DNA of 64,000 nt from assembly GCA_016709675.1 (NCBI GenBank), contig JADJMH010000019.1, positions 79,011-143,010 on the forward strand, written 5' to 3'. The stretch comes from Candidatus Accumulibacter proximus (GTDB lineage Bacteria; Pseudomonadota; Gammaproteobacteria; Burkholderiales; Rhodocyclaceae). The position numbers were made by a program, and so were the translations under genes. The notes beneath the pieces were generated by a model. It searched no databases and was not told the origin of the DNA. It saw nothing but the letters and a program-made list of their open reading frames with translations. Positions 35,312-44,097 of the stretch are shown piece after piece; positions within the stretch are counted from its first letter, which is position 1, and each line of letters begins with the position of its first letter.

Positions 35312-36751
35312 ATGTATCGAGATACCAAGATCGTTGCCACCCTCGGTCCGGCGTCGTCCAGCGCCGAAGTGCTGGAGCGCATGTTTCGCGCCGGCGTCGA
35401 TGTCGTTCGTCTCAACTTCTCTCATGGCAAGGCGGCGGAACATGTCGAGCGCGCCCGCCTCGTCCGCGAGGTGGCCGCCAGTATCGGGCGGCCGGTTGGC
35501 ATACTCGCCGATCTCCAGGGGCCCAAGATCCGCGTCGGGAAATTCGCCGACGGCAAGACCTGGCTTGAGCAGGGTGCTCACTTCATTCTCGATGCCAGAT
35601 GCGATCTGGGCAATAACGAGCGTGTCGGTCTCGACTACAAGGACTTGACCCGTGACGTCTCGGCGGGCAGCGTCCTGCTGCTTGACGATGGTCGCATCGT
35701 GCTTGACGTTCAGCGGGTGGTTGGTTCGGAGATCTTCACCGTCGTTCGCCACGGTGGCGAACTCTCCGACAACAAGGGCATCAACCGTCAGGGCGGAGGC
35801 CTCTCGGCACCGGCGCTGACCGCCAAGGACATGGATGACATCCGCACGGCAGCCAGCATCGAGGTTGATTTTGTCGCTGTCTCCTTTCCCAAGAGTGCGG
35901 CCGACATGTATATGGCCAAGCAACTGATCCATGCCGCTGGGGGGCAGGCGCAGACCATCGCCAAGATCGAACGCGTCGAAGCTGTGGCGGCTCTCGAAGA
36001 GATCATTGCTTCCTCGGACGGCATCATGGTCGCGCGTGGGGACCTCGCGGTCGAAGTCGGTGATGCAGCCGTGCCAGCTTTACAGAAGCGCATGATTCAC
36101 CTGGCGCGCGAAAAGAACAAACTGGCGATCACGGCAACCCAGATGATGGAGTCGATGATTCTATCGCCGGCCCCGACGCGAGCCGAAGTCTCGGATGTCG
36201 CCAACGCCGTGCTCGACGGGACGGACGCGGTCATGCTCTCCGCCGAAACGGCTTCCGGCAGGTATCCCGTTGAAACTGTCGAAGCGATGGCGCGGGTCTG
36301 TCAGGCGGCAGAAAGGTCTGCCGAAGTGACGCTCGACAGCGCGTTTCTCAATCAGGTGTTCACGCGCATCGACCAGACCATCTCCCTGGCGGCGATCTGG
36401 ACCGCACATCACCTGAAGGTCAAGGCCATCGCTGCCCTCACCGAGTCGGGCGCGACCGCCCTGTGGATGAGCCGTCTCAACTGTGGTGTTCCGGTTTACG
36501 CACTGACCCCGCGATCTGATGCAGTGACCAGGATGAGCCTCTATCGGGCGGTGTTCCCCTTGTTCATGACCCAGCGCCCGACTACCCGCGATGAGCTGCT
36601 GCACGATGCCGAGCAACTGCTGATGAATGCGGGAATCGTCGAAAAGGGAGATTTCATCGTGCTCACCGCCGGCGATCCGATGGGTACCAGCGGCGGCACC
36701 AATACGCTCAAGATCGTTCGCGTTGGCGATCAACAGCCACACAAGGTCTAG
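35312..36751 (+). CDS. pyk: pyruvate kinase
   Basis: 479 residues from ATG 35312 (MYRDTKIVATLGPASS). Family motifs: RLNFSHG, DLQGPKIRVG, VSFPKSAADM, IAKIERVEAV (catalytic Lys/Glu region) and MVARGDLAVEVG (Mg2+ site), then ATQMMESM. It makes pyruvate and ATP from PEP. I prefer 35312 over an in-frame start 17 codons upstream; AGGAAA precedes it. The 266 nt before it contain the gap hairpin and no pgk gene. Confidence 0.96.
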   Translation: MYRDTKIVATLGPASSSAEVLERMFRAGVDVVRLNFSHGKAAEHVERARLVREVAASIGRPVGILADLQGPKIRVGKFADGKTWLEQGAHFILDARCDLGNNERVGLDYKDLTRDVSAGSVLLLDDGRIVLDVQRVVGSEIFTVVRHGGELSDNKGINRQGGGLSAPALTAKDMDDIRTAASIEVDFVAVSFPKSAADMYMAKQLIHAAGGQAQTIAKIERVEAVAALEEIIASSDGIMVARGDLAVEVGDAAVPALQKRMIHLAREKNKLAITATQMMESMILSPAPTRAEVSDVANAVLDGTDAVMLSAETASGRYPVETVEAMARVCQAAERSAEVTLDSAFLNQVFTRIDQTISLAAIWTAHHLKVKAIAALTESGATALWMSRLNCGVPVYALTPRSDAVTRMSLYRAVFPLFMTQRPTTRDELLHDAEQLLMNAGIVEKGDFIVLTAGDPMGTSGGTNTLKIVRVGDQQPHKV

Positions 36752-36871
36752 GCCGAAATCCGGTCGAGCGACCTGATCGCCCGGCCGTCGGCCAGAGAAG
36801 GAGTTTTTGGGGAGTCAGCGCCAGCTGCTTCCCGCGCTCGGTTAACCGGGCAATCACTGGAGAAAACAATC

Positions 36872-37936
36872 ATGCCAATCGTATCGATGCGTCAGTTACT
36901 GGACCACGCCGCCGAGAACGGCTATGGTCTGCCCGCTTTCAACGTCAACAACATGGAACAGGTATGGGCCATCATGGAAGCCGCCACTGAAGTGGACGCG
37001 CCGGTGATCATGCAGGCGTCCGCCGGCGCCCGCAAGTACGCTGGCGAGCCCTTCCTGCGCCATCAAATCCTCGCCGCGCTCGAAGCCTACCCTCAGATCC
37101 CGATCGTCATGCACCAGGATCATGGCCAGTCACCGGCAGTTTGCATGAGCGCGATCCGTTCCGGCTTCTCGTCAGTGATGATGGATGGATCCTTGATGGC
37201 TGACGGCAAGAGCGTTGCCTCTTATGAATACAACGTCGACGTTACCCGCAAGGTGGTCGAATTCGCGCACGCCATCGGCGTCTCCGTCGAAGGGGAACTC
37301 GGCGTCCTCGGTTCGCTGGAAACCATGCGCGGCGACAAGGAAGATGGTCACGGTGCCGAAGGTCACATGACCCGTGAGCAACTGCTGACCGATGTCGAGC
37401 AGGCGGCAGACTTTGTCAAACTGACACAGTGCGACGCGCTGGCCATCGCCATCGGCACCTCGCACGGCGCCTACAAGTTCACCAAGAAGCCGACCGGCGA
37501 TATCCTTGCCATCGAGCGTATCAAGGAGATCCACCAGCGTATCCCGAATTGCCACCTGGTGATGCATGGATCTTCATCGGTGCCGCAGGAACTGCTTGCC
37601 GAGATTCGCGAGTTTGGCGGCGACATGAAGGAAACCTACGGCGTGCCCGTCGAAGAGATCGTCACTGGCATCAAGCATGGCGTGCGCAAGGTGAACATCG
37701 ACACTGACATTCGTCTGGCAATGACCGGCGCCATCCGCCGTTACTTTGCCGAGAACCCGTCGAAGTTTGATCCGCGCGACTACCTCAAGCCGGCTCGCGA
37801 GGCGGCCAAGAAGATCTGTCGCGCCCGTTTCGAGGCTTTCGGTACGGCCGGCCAGGCCGGCAAGATCAAAGTCATCCCGCTCGACAAGATGGCCGAACGT
37901 TACAGCAGCGGAGAGCTGAAGCAGACCGTTCGCTGA
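36872..37936 (+). CDS. fba: class II fructose-1,6-bisphosphate aldolase (Calvin-cycle subtype)
   Basis: 354 residues. The zinc-binding histidine motif lies in VMHQDHGQS (about 80-88), then the acidic ligand in GELGVLGS (about 134-141). AIGTSHGAYKF and VMHGSSSVPQ follow, and NIDTDIRLAMT is near residue 275. It cleaves FBP or condenses triose phosphates; the 354-residue form is the one often called CbbA. A GGAGA ribosome site sits 9 nt upstream. It is separated from pyk by 120 nt without an obvious terminator, so they may be co-transcribed. Confidence 0.96.
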   Translation: MPIVSMRQLLDHAAENGYGLPAFNVNNMEQVWAIMEAATEVDAPVIMQASAGARKYAGEPFLRHQILAALEAYPQIPIVMHQDHGQSPAVCMSAIRSGFSSVMMDGSLMADGKSVASYEYNVDVTRKVVEFAHAIGVSVEGELGVLGSLETMRGDKEDGHGAEGHMTREQLLTDVEQAADFVKLTQCDALAIAIGTSHGAYKFTKKPTGDILAIERIKEIHQRIPNCHLVMHGSSSVPQELLAEIREFGGDMKETYGVPVEEIVTGIKHGVRKVNIDTDIRLAMTGAIRRYFAENPSKFDPRDYLKPAREAAKKICRARFEAFGTAGQAGKIKVIPLDKMAERYSSGELKQTVR

Positions 37937-37994
37937 TCGCTTCCCAGAGGCCGCGGCGCTCCCAACGAGTGTCGCGGCCATTGCTGGACCATAG

Positions 37995-39314
37995 GTGTAC
38001 AACGCCATCCTCCCGATTGCCGAACTCGCAGTACATCCACTGCGCGAGCTACTGAACGACGAGTTTCACGCCCGACCGCCAATGCCGCTGAGCAGTCCGG
38101 TGCTGGTTTCGCACTTGGTGTTCACGCAGGACTCGTCGGCATTGGCGGTCGAACGGAACAGACTCTGCCGACTCGGCCAGACCCAGTCGGGCAAGTTGCT
38201 CACCAGTTCCGACACCTGTCTGGTTTTCGATGGCGGATCTTTCCTCCTCCGCTGGGAGCTGCACACCGAGTTTTCAAGCTACACGGTCTTTCGTTCGCTG
38301 CCGCCTGGCGATCCGCGGAATTCCGAAGCAACCGCGCTCGACGTGCTGCCGACCGAGTGGCTACGGACACTGCCAGGGGAGATGATCGTCGCCACCCATG
38401 TCGAGTTGCGTTCAAGTGGTGAATTGTCCCCGGAATCGGTCACCGCCCGCCTGACGCCGACAGGTCGCCAGATGGTCGCCGCGCAGGTGGCCGACAGAGC
38501 CGCCTGGGTGTTCTCCGACTTCATTTTTGACCAGGGCTTTTCGCGCTTCATTGTACTGGATGTTTCACTGACACAAAGGCAGGCCGGTCGGACGGTTCAG
38601 CGGCTGCTGGAGATCGAGACCTATCGCTTGCTGGCCCTGCTCGCGCTGCCGGTTGCCAAGGAAGTCGGCGGCTGGTTGACCGGTGCTGAACAGCAGCTGG
38701 CCGAGATGGTCGACCATATCGGCCAAGCCAGCTCGCCAGGCGATGAACGCGAGGTACTGGCCGATCTGACCCGACTTGCCGCCGAGGTTGAGCACTCGGT
38801 TGCCCGGACGACCTTCCGCTTCGGCGCCGCGCGCGCCTACCATGACCTGGTGATGCAGCGCATCGACGAACTGCGCGAGGTTCGTGTTGCCGGCTGCCCC
38901 ACCTTCCACGAAATCATGCAGCGCCGCCTGCTGCCGGCGATGCATACCTGCGTCGCGATGGCCAACCGCCAGGACGATCTCTCCGACCGCTTGGCGCGCA
39001 CCAGCCAGCTCCTGCGAACTCGGGTCGACGTTGAACTCGAACGTCAGAATCAGGAGCAACTGACGCAGATGAACCGGCGTGCCAGACTGCAGTTGCGCCT
39101 ACAGGAGACGGTCGAAGGTCTGTCGGTCGTCGCCATCACCTACTATGCTTCGCAACTTGTGCACTATCTCGCCAAGGGCGGCAAGATTCTGTTTCCGGAG
39201 ATCTCGCCGGAAATCGCTGCCGCCGTCTCGATCCCGCTGATTGCCGGCTTCTTGATGCTCGGTATCCGGCGGATGCGCGGGAGACTGCGCCAGGCGGAGG
39301 ACAGCGAACACTGA
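37995..39314 (+). CDS. DUF3422 family membrane protein
   Basis: 439 residues from GTG 37995. It starts with HPLRELLNDEFHARPP, the hallmark of DUF3422 proteins. A long alpha-helical and coiled-coil-prone region follows (about 240-370), with one or two C-terminal membrane helices (about 370-425), and an RRMRGRLRQAED tail. The family is widespread in proteobacteria and has no known biochemical role. It follows fba after 58 nt. Confidence 0.85.
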   Translation: MYNAILPIAELAVHPLRELLNDEFHARPPMPLSSPVLVSHLVFTQDSSALAVERNRLCRLGQTQSGKLLTSSDTCLVFDGGSFLLRWELHTEFSSYTVFRSLPPGDPRNSEATALDVLPTEWLRTLPGEMIVATHVELRSSGELSPESVTARLTPTGRQMVAAQVADRAAWVFSDFIFDQGFSRFIVLDVSLTQRQAGRTVQRLLEIETYRLLALLALPVAKEVGGWLTGAEQQLAEMVDHIGQASSPGDEREVLADLTRLAAEVEHSVARTTFRFGAARAYHDLVMQRIDELREVRVAGCPTFHEIMQRRLLPAMHTCVAMANRQDDLSDRLARTSQLLRTRVDVELERQNQEQLTQMNRRARLQLRLQETVEGLSVVAITYYASQLVHYLAKGGKILFPEISPEIAAAVSIPLIAGFLMLGIRRMRGRLRQAEDSEH

Positions 39315-39365
39315 GCACTGGCAGACGATGGGGTCACGGCTCTCCGACCAGCAGGCGATCTGCCC

Positions 39366-39371
39366 TATAAT
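39366..39371 (+). promoter_or_regulatory. candidate -10 (TATAAT) for purC
   Basis: Perfect TATAAT 53 nt before the purC GTG. The hexamer 17 nt upstream is a poor -35 match. A PurR site is not visible. Confidence 0.45.
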
Positions 39372-39424
39372 CCCAGCGCTCCAGCTTCCTCTCTGGATTC
39401 CCTTTCCCTCAACGGATCAAGCAC

Positions 39425-40363
39425 GTGACCGAAGCTCTCTTTGAATCGACGATCGCCAGTCTGCCACTGCTCGGCCGCGGCAAGGTACGAGATATCTATG
39501 CGATCGACCACGACAGGCTGCTGATCGTGACCAGCGACCGCATTTCGGCCTTTGACGTCATCTTGCCGGACCCGGTGCCGGGCAAGGGCAAGGTCCTGAC
39601 CCGACTGGCCAGTTTCTGGTTCAGCAAGCTCGCCGCCATCGTGCCCAACCAGCTGACCGGCATCGATCCGGAAACGGTGGTCGCTGCCAGCGAGCGTACG
39701 CAGGTGCGTGGCCGGGCTCTGGTCGTCAAGCGGCTGCGGCCGCTGCCGATTGAGGCGGTGGTCCGCGGCTATCTGATTGGCTCGGGGTGGAAGGACTACC
39801 AGGCCAGCGGCAGCGTTTGCGGCATCCCTCTGCCGGCAGGACTCCGTCTGGCGAGCCGGTTGCCGAAGCCGATCTTCACCCCGGCGACCAAGGCGGCAAT
39901 CGGCGATCACGATGAAAATGTCTCCTTCGAGCGAGCGCAGGCCGACTGTGCGACTGCGCTCGCCGACCTTCTGGCGGCCACCGGCACGAGCGGCGACGAG
40001 ATCGCCGCCCAGGCACGCGACGCGGCCATTGCACTGTACACTGCCGCCGCCGAGCATGCCGTTGCGTGCGGCATCATCATTGCCGACACCAAGTTCGAAT
40101 TCGGCCTCGACGCTGCCGGGACGCTGCACCTGATCGATGAAGCGCTGACCCCCGATTCATCGCGTTTCTGGCCGGCTGACGACTATCACGAAGGCAGCAA
40201 TCCGCCGTCTTACGACAAGCAGTACCTGCGCGACTATCTGGAGACGCTGGACTGGAACAAGGAGGCGCCAGGTCCCCGGCTGCCTTCAGCGGTGCTTGCC
40301 GGCACCCGTGCCAGGTATGTCGAGGCCTGCGAGCGCCTGACCGGCGAAACCTTCGTCGATTGA
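39425..40363 (+). CDS. purC: SAICAR synthetase (phosphoribosylaminoimidazole-succinocarboxamide synthase)
   Basis: 312 residues from GTG 39425 (reads TEALFESTIASLPLLGRGKVRDIY). Motifs: GKVRDIYAIDHDRLLIVTSDRISAFDV, VVRGYLIGSGWKDYQ, and ADTKFEFGLD (about 220-229), then DEALTPDSSRFWP. It ligates aspartate to CAIR in purine synthesis, in the cytosol. The length matches the longer betaproteobacterial form. Confidence 0.96.
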   Translation: MTEALFESTIASLPLLGRGKVRDIYAIDHDRLLIVTSDRISAFDVILPDPVPGKGKVLTRLASFWFSKLAAIVPNQLTGIDPETVVAASERTQVRGRALVVKRLRPLPIEAVVRGYLIGSGWKDYQASGSVCGIPLPAGLRLASRLPKPIFTPATKAAIGDHDENVSFERAQADCATALADLLAATGTSGDEIAAQARDAAIALYTAAAEHAVACGIIIADTKFEFGLDAAGTLHLIDEALTPDSSRFWPADDYHEGSNPPSYDKQYLRDYLETLDWNKEAPGPRLPSAVLAGTRARYVEACERLTGETFVD

Positions 40364-40421
40364 CCGGCTCGCCGGCGCCACCAACACGAGATGTCCGTCG
40401 ACATCCCCAAAAGGAGAACGC

Positions 40422-41195
40422 ATGGGTCTGGAGTCAACTCTCCCTGAGCGCGGTCACCCCCCGCCCAAAGTCCGCAGCGTCTCGATGGCTCGGCCATTTG
40501 CCTGGCTGGCGGGGGGTTGGCGTGATCTTCGCGCTAACCCGATTGCCAGTCTGGCTTACGGCCTGCTGTTCGCGATTGCCGGCGACCTGATCACGATTTT
40601 TGCCTGGCGCAATGGACAGCTGTTCATCGTCGCCACATCCGGCTTTTTCCTGATCGCCCCGTTGCTGGCCGGCGGACTTTACGAGATCAGCCGGAGACTA
40701 GAAGCCGGACAGTCTTCGACCTTTTTCGTGTCGCTGGCCGGCGGCCGGCGAAATGCCGAGGAACTCGCCAAGCTCGGGTTGCTGTTGGGGGTCATTGGCT
40801 TTGCCTGGGAACGCATCTCGGCGCTGCTGTTCGCTCTCCTCGCACCAAATATCGCCCCCGATCTGCTGACGCTGCTGGCCGAGATCCACCTGTCCACAGA
40901 CCATCGCGACCTGCTGTTGATCTGGATCCTGATCGGTGGCACGCTGGCACTGCTGGTCTTTGCCATCACGGTGGTCTCGGTACCCCTGCTGCTCGATCGC
41001 AAGACGGACTTCATCACCGCCATGCGCACCAGTCTGCGCGCCGTTGATGCCAACCTTCTGGTCATGGTTTTCTGGGGGGCGATAGTGGTTACGTTGACCG
41101 CAATCGGCTTTCTAACGCTGTTCTTCGGACTGATCGTTCTCATGCCGCTGATCGGCCATGCTTCATGGCACGCTTATCGCGACCTTGTAGAATAG
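40422..41195 (+). CDS. DUF2189 integral membrane protein
   Basis: 257 residues with an N-terminal cytosolic segment (about 1-45), then about six hydrophobic helices. The domain start ANPIASLAYGLLFAIAGD is typical of DUF2189, as is the central GFAWERISALLFAL. Function unknown; some members are annotated as putative cytochrome c oxidase subunit I-like, which is not supported by any haem-ligand motif here. An AGGAG ribosome site lies 5 nt upstream of the ATG. Confidence 0.82.
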   Translation: MGLESTLPERGHPPPKVRSVSMARPFAWLAGGWRDLRANPIASLAYGLLFAIAGDLITIFAWRNGQLFIVATSGFFLIAPLLAGGLYEISRRLEAGQSSTFFVSLAGGRRNAEELAKLGLLLGVIGFAWERISALLFALLAPNIAPDLLTLLAEIHLSTDHRDLLLIWILIGGTLALLVFAITVVSVPLLLDRKTDFITAMRTSLRAVDANLLVMVFWGAIVVTLTAIGFLTLFFGLIVLMPLIGHASWHAYRDLVE

Positions 41196-41258
41196 GCACG
41201 AAGCTGTGCGGCGCTGACTGGCGTCGACCACCGCTCTTCTGAAACCACGGACTCCCCG

Positions 41259-43367
41259 ATGACTGTCAACAAACTGCAAGAGATCCCACTGTTGAACCCG
41301 CTGCTCGACTTCTCCAGCCTGCCTCGCTTTGACGAGATTGCCCCGGGGGATGTGCAACCGGCGATCAGCCGTTTGCTCGATCACTGCCGCGCCCTGGTCG
41401 ATCGCCTGAGTTCCGACGCCGTCGGTGCGACCTGGGCTGATTTCGCCGCGCCACTGGGCGATGGCTTTGAACAACTGTCGCGTGCCTGGGGAATCGTCGG
41501 TCATGTTCACTCGGTCAACGACATTCCGGAGTGGCGCGACGCCTACAACGGCATGCTGCCCGAGGTGTCCCGCTTCTACGCCGAGGTCGGCCAGAACCTC
41601 AAGCTCTTCGCCAAGTACAAGGCAATCGCCGGGAGCGCGGAATACGCTGGCCTGTCGGCGGCCCAGCGTCGGGTCGTAGATAACGAGCTGCGCGATTTCC
41701 GTCTCAGTGGGGCGGAGCTGCCCGAGGACAGCAAGCCGCGTTTTCAGGCGATTTCCGAGGATCTGGCGCAGCTTTCGGCCAAGTTCTCCGAGAACCTGCT
41801 CGACGCCACCAACGCCTTTGCTGAACTGGTGACAGACGAGGCCGAACTCGCTGGTTTGCCTGACGACGCTCGGCAAGCTGCCCGCGAGGCCGCCGAACAG
41901 GAGGGCAAGAGCGGCTGGAAGTTCACCCTGCACATGCCCTCGTACCTGCCGGTGATGCAATACGCGGACAGTCGTCGCCTGCGCGCTGCGATGTACCGGG
42001 CGTACGCGACACGCGCCGCCGAATCCGGCGCCGTCGAACTCGACAATACGCCGCTGATCCGCCGGATTCTCGAACTGCGCCGGGAGCAGGCGCAAATGCT
42101 CGGCTACGCCAACTTTGCCGAAGTCTCACTGGTGCCGAAGATGGCCGAATCGGTGCCGCAGGTGCTTGCTTTCCTGCGCGATCTGGCGGTCAGGGCGAGG
42201 CCCTTTGCCGAGAAGGACGTTGCCGACCTGCGTGCCTTCGCCCGAGACCAGCTCGCTCTCGAGACGATGGAGCCCTGGGATATCGGCTACGTTTCCGAAA
42301 AGTTGCTGCAGGCACGTTATGCCTTCTCTGAACAGGAAGTGAAGCAGTACTTCACTGAGGACAAGGTTCTCGCCGGGTTATTCACTGTCATCGAAAGCCT
42401 GTTCGGCGTCCACCTCAAGCCCGACTGCGCGCCGGTATGGCACGAGGACGTCCGTTTCTTCCGTATCGAAACGCCCGCCGGTGAACTGGTCGGACAGTTC
42501 TACCTCGACCTCTACGCCCGTCCAACAAAGCGTGGCGGTGCCTGGATGGACGAGGCGATTGGTCGCCGCAGAATAATGCGGCAGGAGTCGCTCGCCACAA
42601 TCAGCGACGGCATTCAGAAACCGGTCGCCTATCTCAACTGCAATTTCTCGCGACCAATCGGCGAGAAGGATGGCAAGGCCCGACCGGCGATCTTCACACA
42701 CGACGAAGTCAGTACGCTCTTCCACGAGACCGGGCATGGCCTGCACCACCTGTTGACACAGGTCGACGAACTGGGCGTCGCCGGGATCCATGGCGTCGAG
42801 TGGGATGCCGTTGAGTTGCCATCGCAATTCATGGAGAACTATTGCTGGGAGTGGCGTGTTCTGCAGGGTATGACCGGCCATATCGATACCGGCCAGCCGC
42901 TGCCACGCGCACTGTTCGACAAGATGCTGGCAGCGAGGAACTTCCAGAGCGGCCTGCAGACGCTTCGCCAGGTGGAGTTTTCGCTCTTTGACCTGCTGCT
43001 GCACAGCGACTATGACCCGGCGGGCGAACGCAGTGTGCTCGAACTGCTGGCCGATGTCCGACGCGAAGTGGCGGTCCTGGTACCACCCGAATGGCACCGC
43101 TTCCCGAACAGCTTCGCGCACATCTTCGCCGGTGGTTACGGCGCCGGTTACTACAGCTACAAGTGGGCCGAGGTCCTTTCGGCCGACTGTTACGGCGCTT
43201 TTGAAGAGGCCGGCAATCCCTTCGACCAGATCACCGGGCGGCGCTTCCTGAGCGAGATACTTTCGGTCGGCGGCAGCCGTTCGGCGATCGACAGCTTCCG
43301 TGCCTTCCGCGGCCGCGAGCCTCAGGTCGATGCCCTGCTCCGGCACAGCGGCATGATCACAGCCTGA
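41259..43367 (+). CDS. prlC: oligopeptidase A (M3 metallopeptidase)
   Basis: 702 residues. The zinc site HETGHG (HExxH at 489-493) sits within LFHETGHGLHHLLTQV, and the third ligand Glu in EWDAVELPSQFMENYCWE (about 512-529). It degrades cytosolic oligopeptides including signal-peptide fragments. The C-terminal HIFAGGYGAGYYSYKWAEV is family-invariant. Length is slightly above the E. coli enzyme. Confidence 0.96.
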   Translation: MTVNKLQEIPLLNPLLDFSSLPRFDEIAPGDVQPAISRLLDHCRALVDRLSSDAVGATWADFAAPLGDGFEQLSRAWGIVGHVHSVNDIPEWRDAYNGMLPEVSRFYAEVGQNLKLFAKYKAIAGSAEYAGLSAAQRRVVDNELRDFRLSGAELPEDSKPRFQAISEDLAQLSAKFSENLLDATNAFAELVTDEAELAGLPDDARQAAREAAEQEGKSGWKFTLHMPSYLPVMQYADSRRLRAAMYRAYATRAAESGAVELDNTPLIRRILELRREQAQMLGYANFAEVSLVPKMAESVPQVLAFLRDLAVRARPFAEKDVADLRAFARDQLALETMEPWDIGYVSEKLLQARYAFSEQEVKQYFTEDKVLAGLFTVIESLFGVHLKPDCAPVWHEDVRFFRIETPAGELVGQFYLDLYARPTKRGGAWMDEAIGRRRIMRQESLATISDGIQKPVAYLNCNFSRPIGEKDGKARPAIFTHDEVSTLFHETGHGLHHLLTQVDELGVAGIHGVEWDAVELPSQFMENYCWEWRVLQGMTGHIDTGQPLPRALFDKMLAARNFQSGLQTLRQVEFSLFDLLLHSDYDPAGERSVLELLADVRREVAVLVPPEWHRFPNSFAHIFAGGYGAGYYSYKWAEVLSADCYGAFEEAGNPFDQITGRRFLSEILSVGGSRSAIDSFRAFRGREPQVDALLRHSGMITA

Positions 43368-43385
43368 TTATCGAGGACTTGCAGC

Positions 43386-43913
43386 ATGTTCACTCCAGCT
43401 ATTACGCGCGTCGCCGGATTGGCCGCACTTGCCGCTCTCCTGCTGGCCAGCCCGGCCGTCAGCGCAGAGACCACTTACCGCTGGATCGATCCAAACACGG
43501 GCCGCACAGTGATCTCCGACCTGCCGCCGCCACCGGGAGTCAGGCAGGTCACCAAGTACACGACGACCATGGGCGGTGGTGACCGGCAACCTTCCTACGC
43601 AGTCCGCCAGGCGAGTGAGAAGTTCCCGGTGGTGCTCTATACCAGTGCCGGTTGCGGCGACCCGTGCAAGCAGGCGCGTGCCCTGCTCAATGGCCGTGGC
43701 GTTCCTTTCGCCGAGAAAGTGCTGGAAAGCGAGGATGATGTGACTGAACTCGGCCGGAAACTCGGCGGTGAAGCTCAGCTACCCAGCATCAGCGTCGGCC
43801 GGCAAAGTGCTCGGGGTTTCGAACCCGTCGCATGGAACGAGCTCCTTGACGCAGCCACTTATCCGGCCACCGCTCCCTACCGCGCCAGGACCCCCGAAAA
43901 GCGTCCTGATTGA
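43386..43913 (+). CDS. exported DUF4124 / glutaredoxin-like protein
   Basis: 175 residues. Signal peptide (about 1-26, ending AVSA). Then a DUF4124-type segment TYRWIDPNTGRTVISDLPPPPG (about 29-50). A glutaredoxin-like region starts VVLYTSAGCGDPCKQARALL (about 78-97), with CxxxC rather than CxxC spacing, and the cis-proline neighbourhood LPSISVG (about 130). Likely a periplasmic thiol-disulfide protein; partner unknown. The stop is followed by a bidirectional terminator at 44039. Confidence 0.8.
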   Translation: MFTPAITRVAGLAALAALLLASPAVSAETTYRWIDPNTGRTVISDLPPPPGVRQVTKYTTTMGGGDRQPSYAVRQASEKFPVVLYTSAGCGDPCKQARALLNGRGVPFAEKVLESEDDVTELGRKLGGEAQLPSISVGRQSARGFEPVAWNELLDAATYPATAPYRARTPEKRPD

Positions 43914-44038
43914 GGCTCTCTCCCTGGCGTGCGAAGCAGTCGTGAGTCAGGGCGGAGGAGACGCGCGATCCTGTGCTGCGAGGGGCTGGTGAGCGATCTC
44001 AAGCCCTTGGCGGAGGGTCCACTGCAAAGGCACAAATG

Positions 44039-44074
44039 AAACGGCCCGGAAGCGGATACGCTCCCGGGCCGTTT
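44039..44074. terminator. bidirectional terminator between the glutaredoxin-like gene and actP
   Basis: 15-bp stem with one mismatch (arms at 44039-44053 and 44060-44074, AAACGGCCCGG... and its complement), 6-nt loop. A-run on one side and T-run on the other allow termination in both directions, as needed between convergent genes. Confidence 0.82.
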
Positions 44075-44097
44075 GCCGATCAGGCCGGCGGAACTAC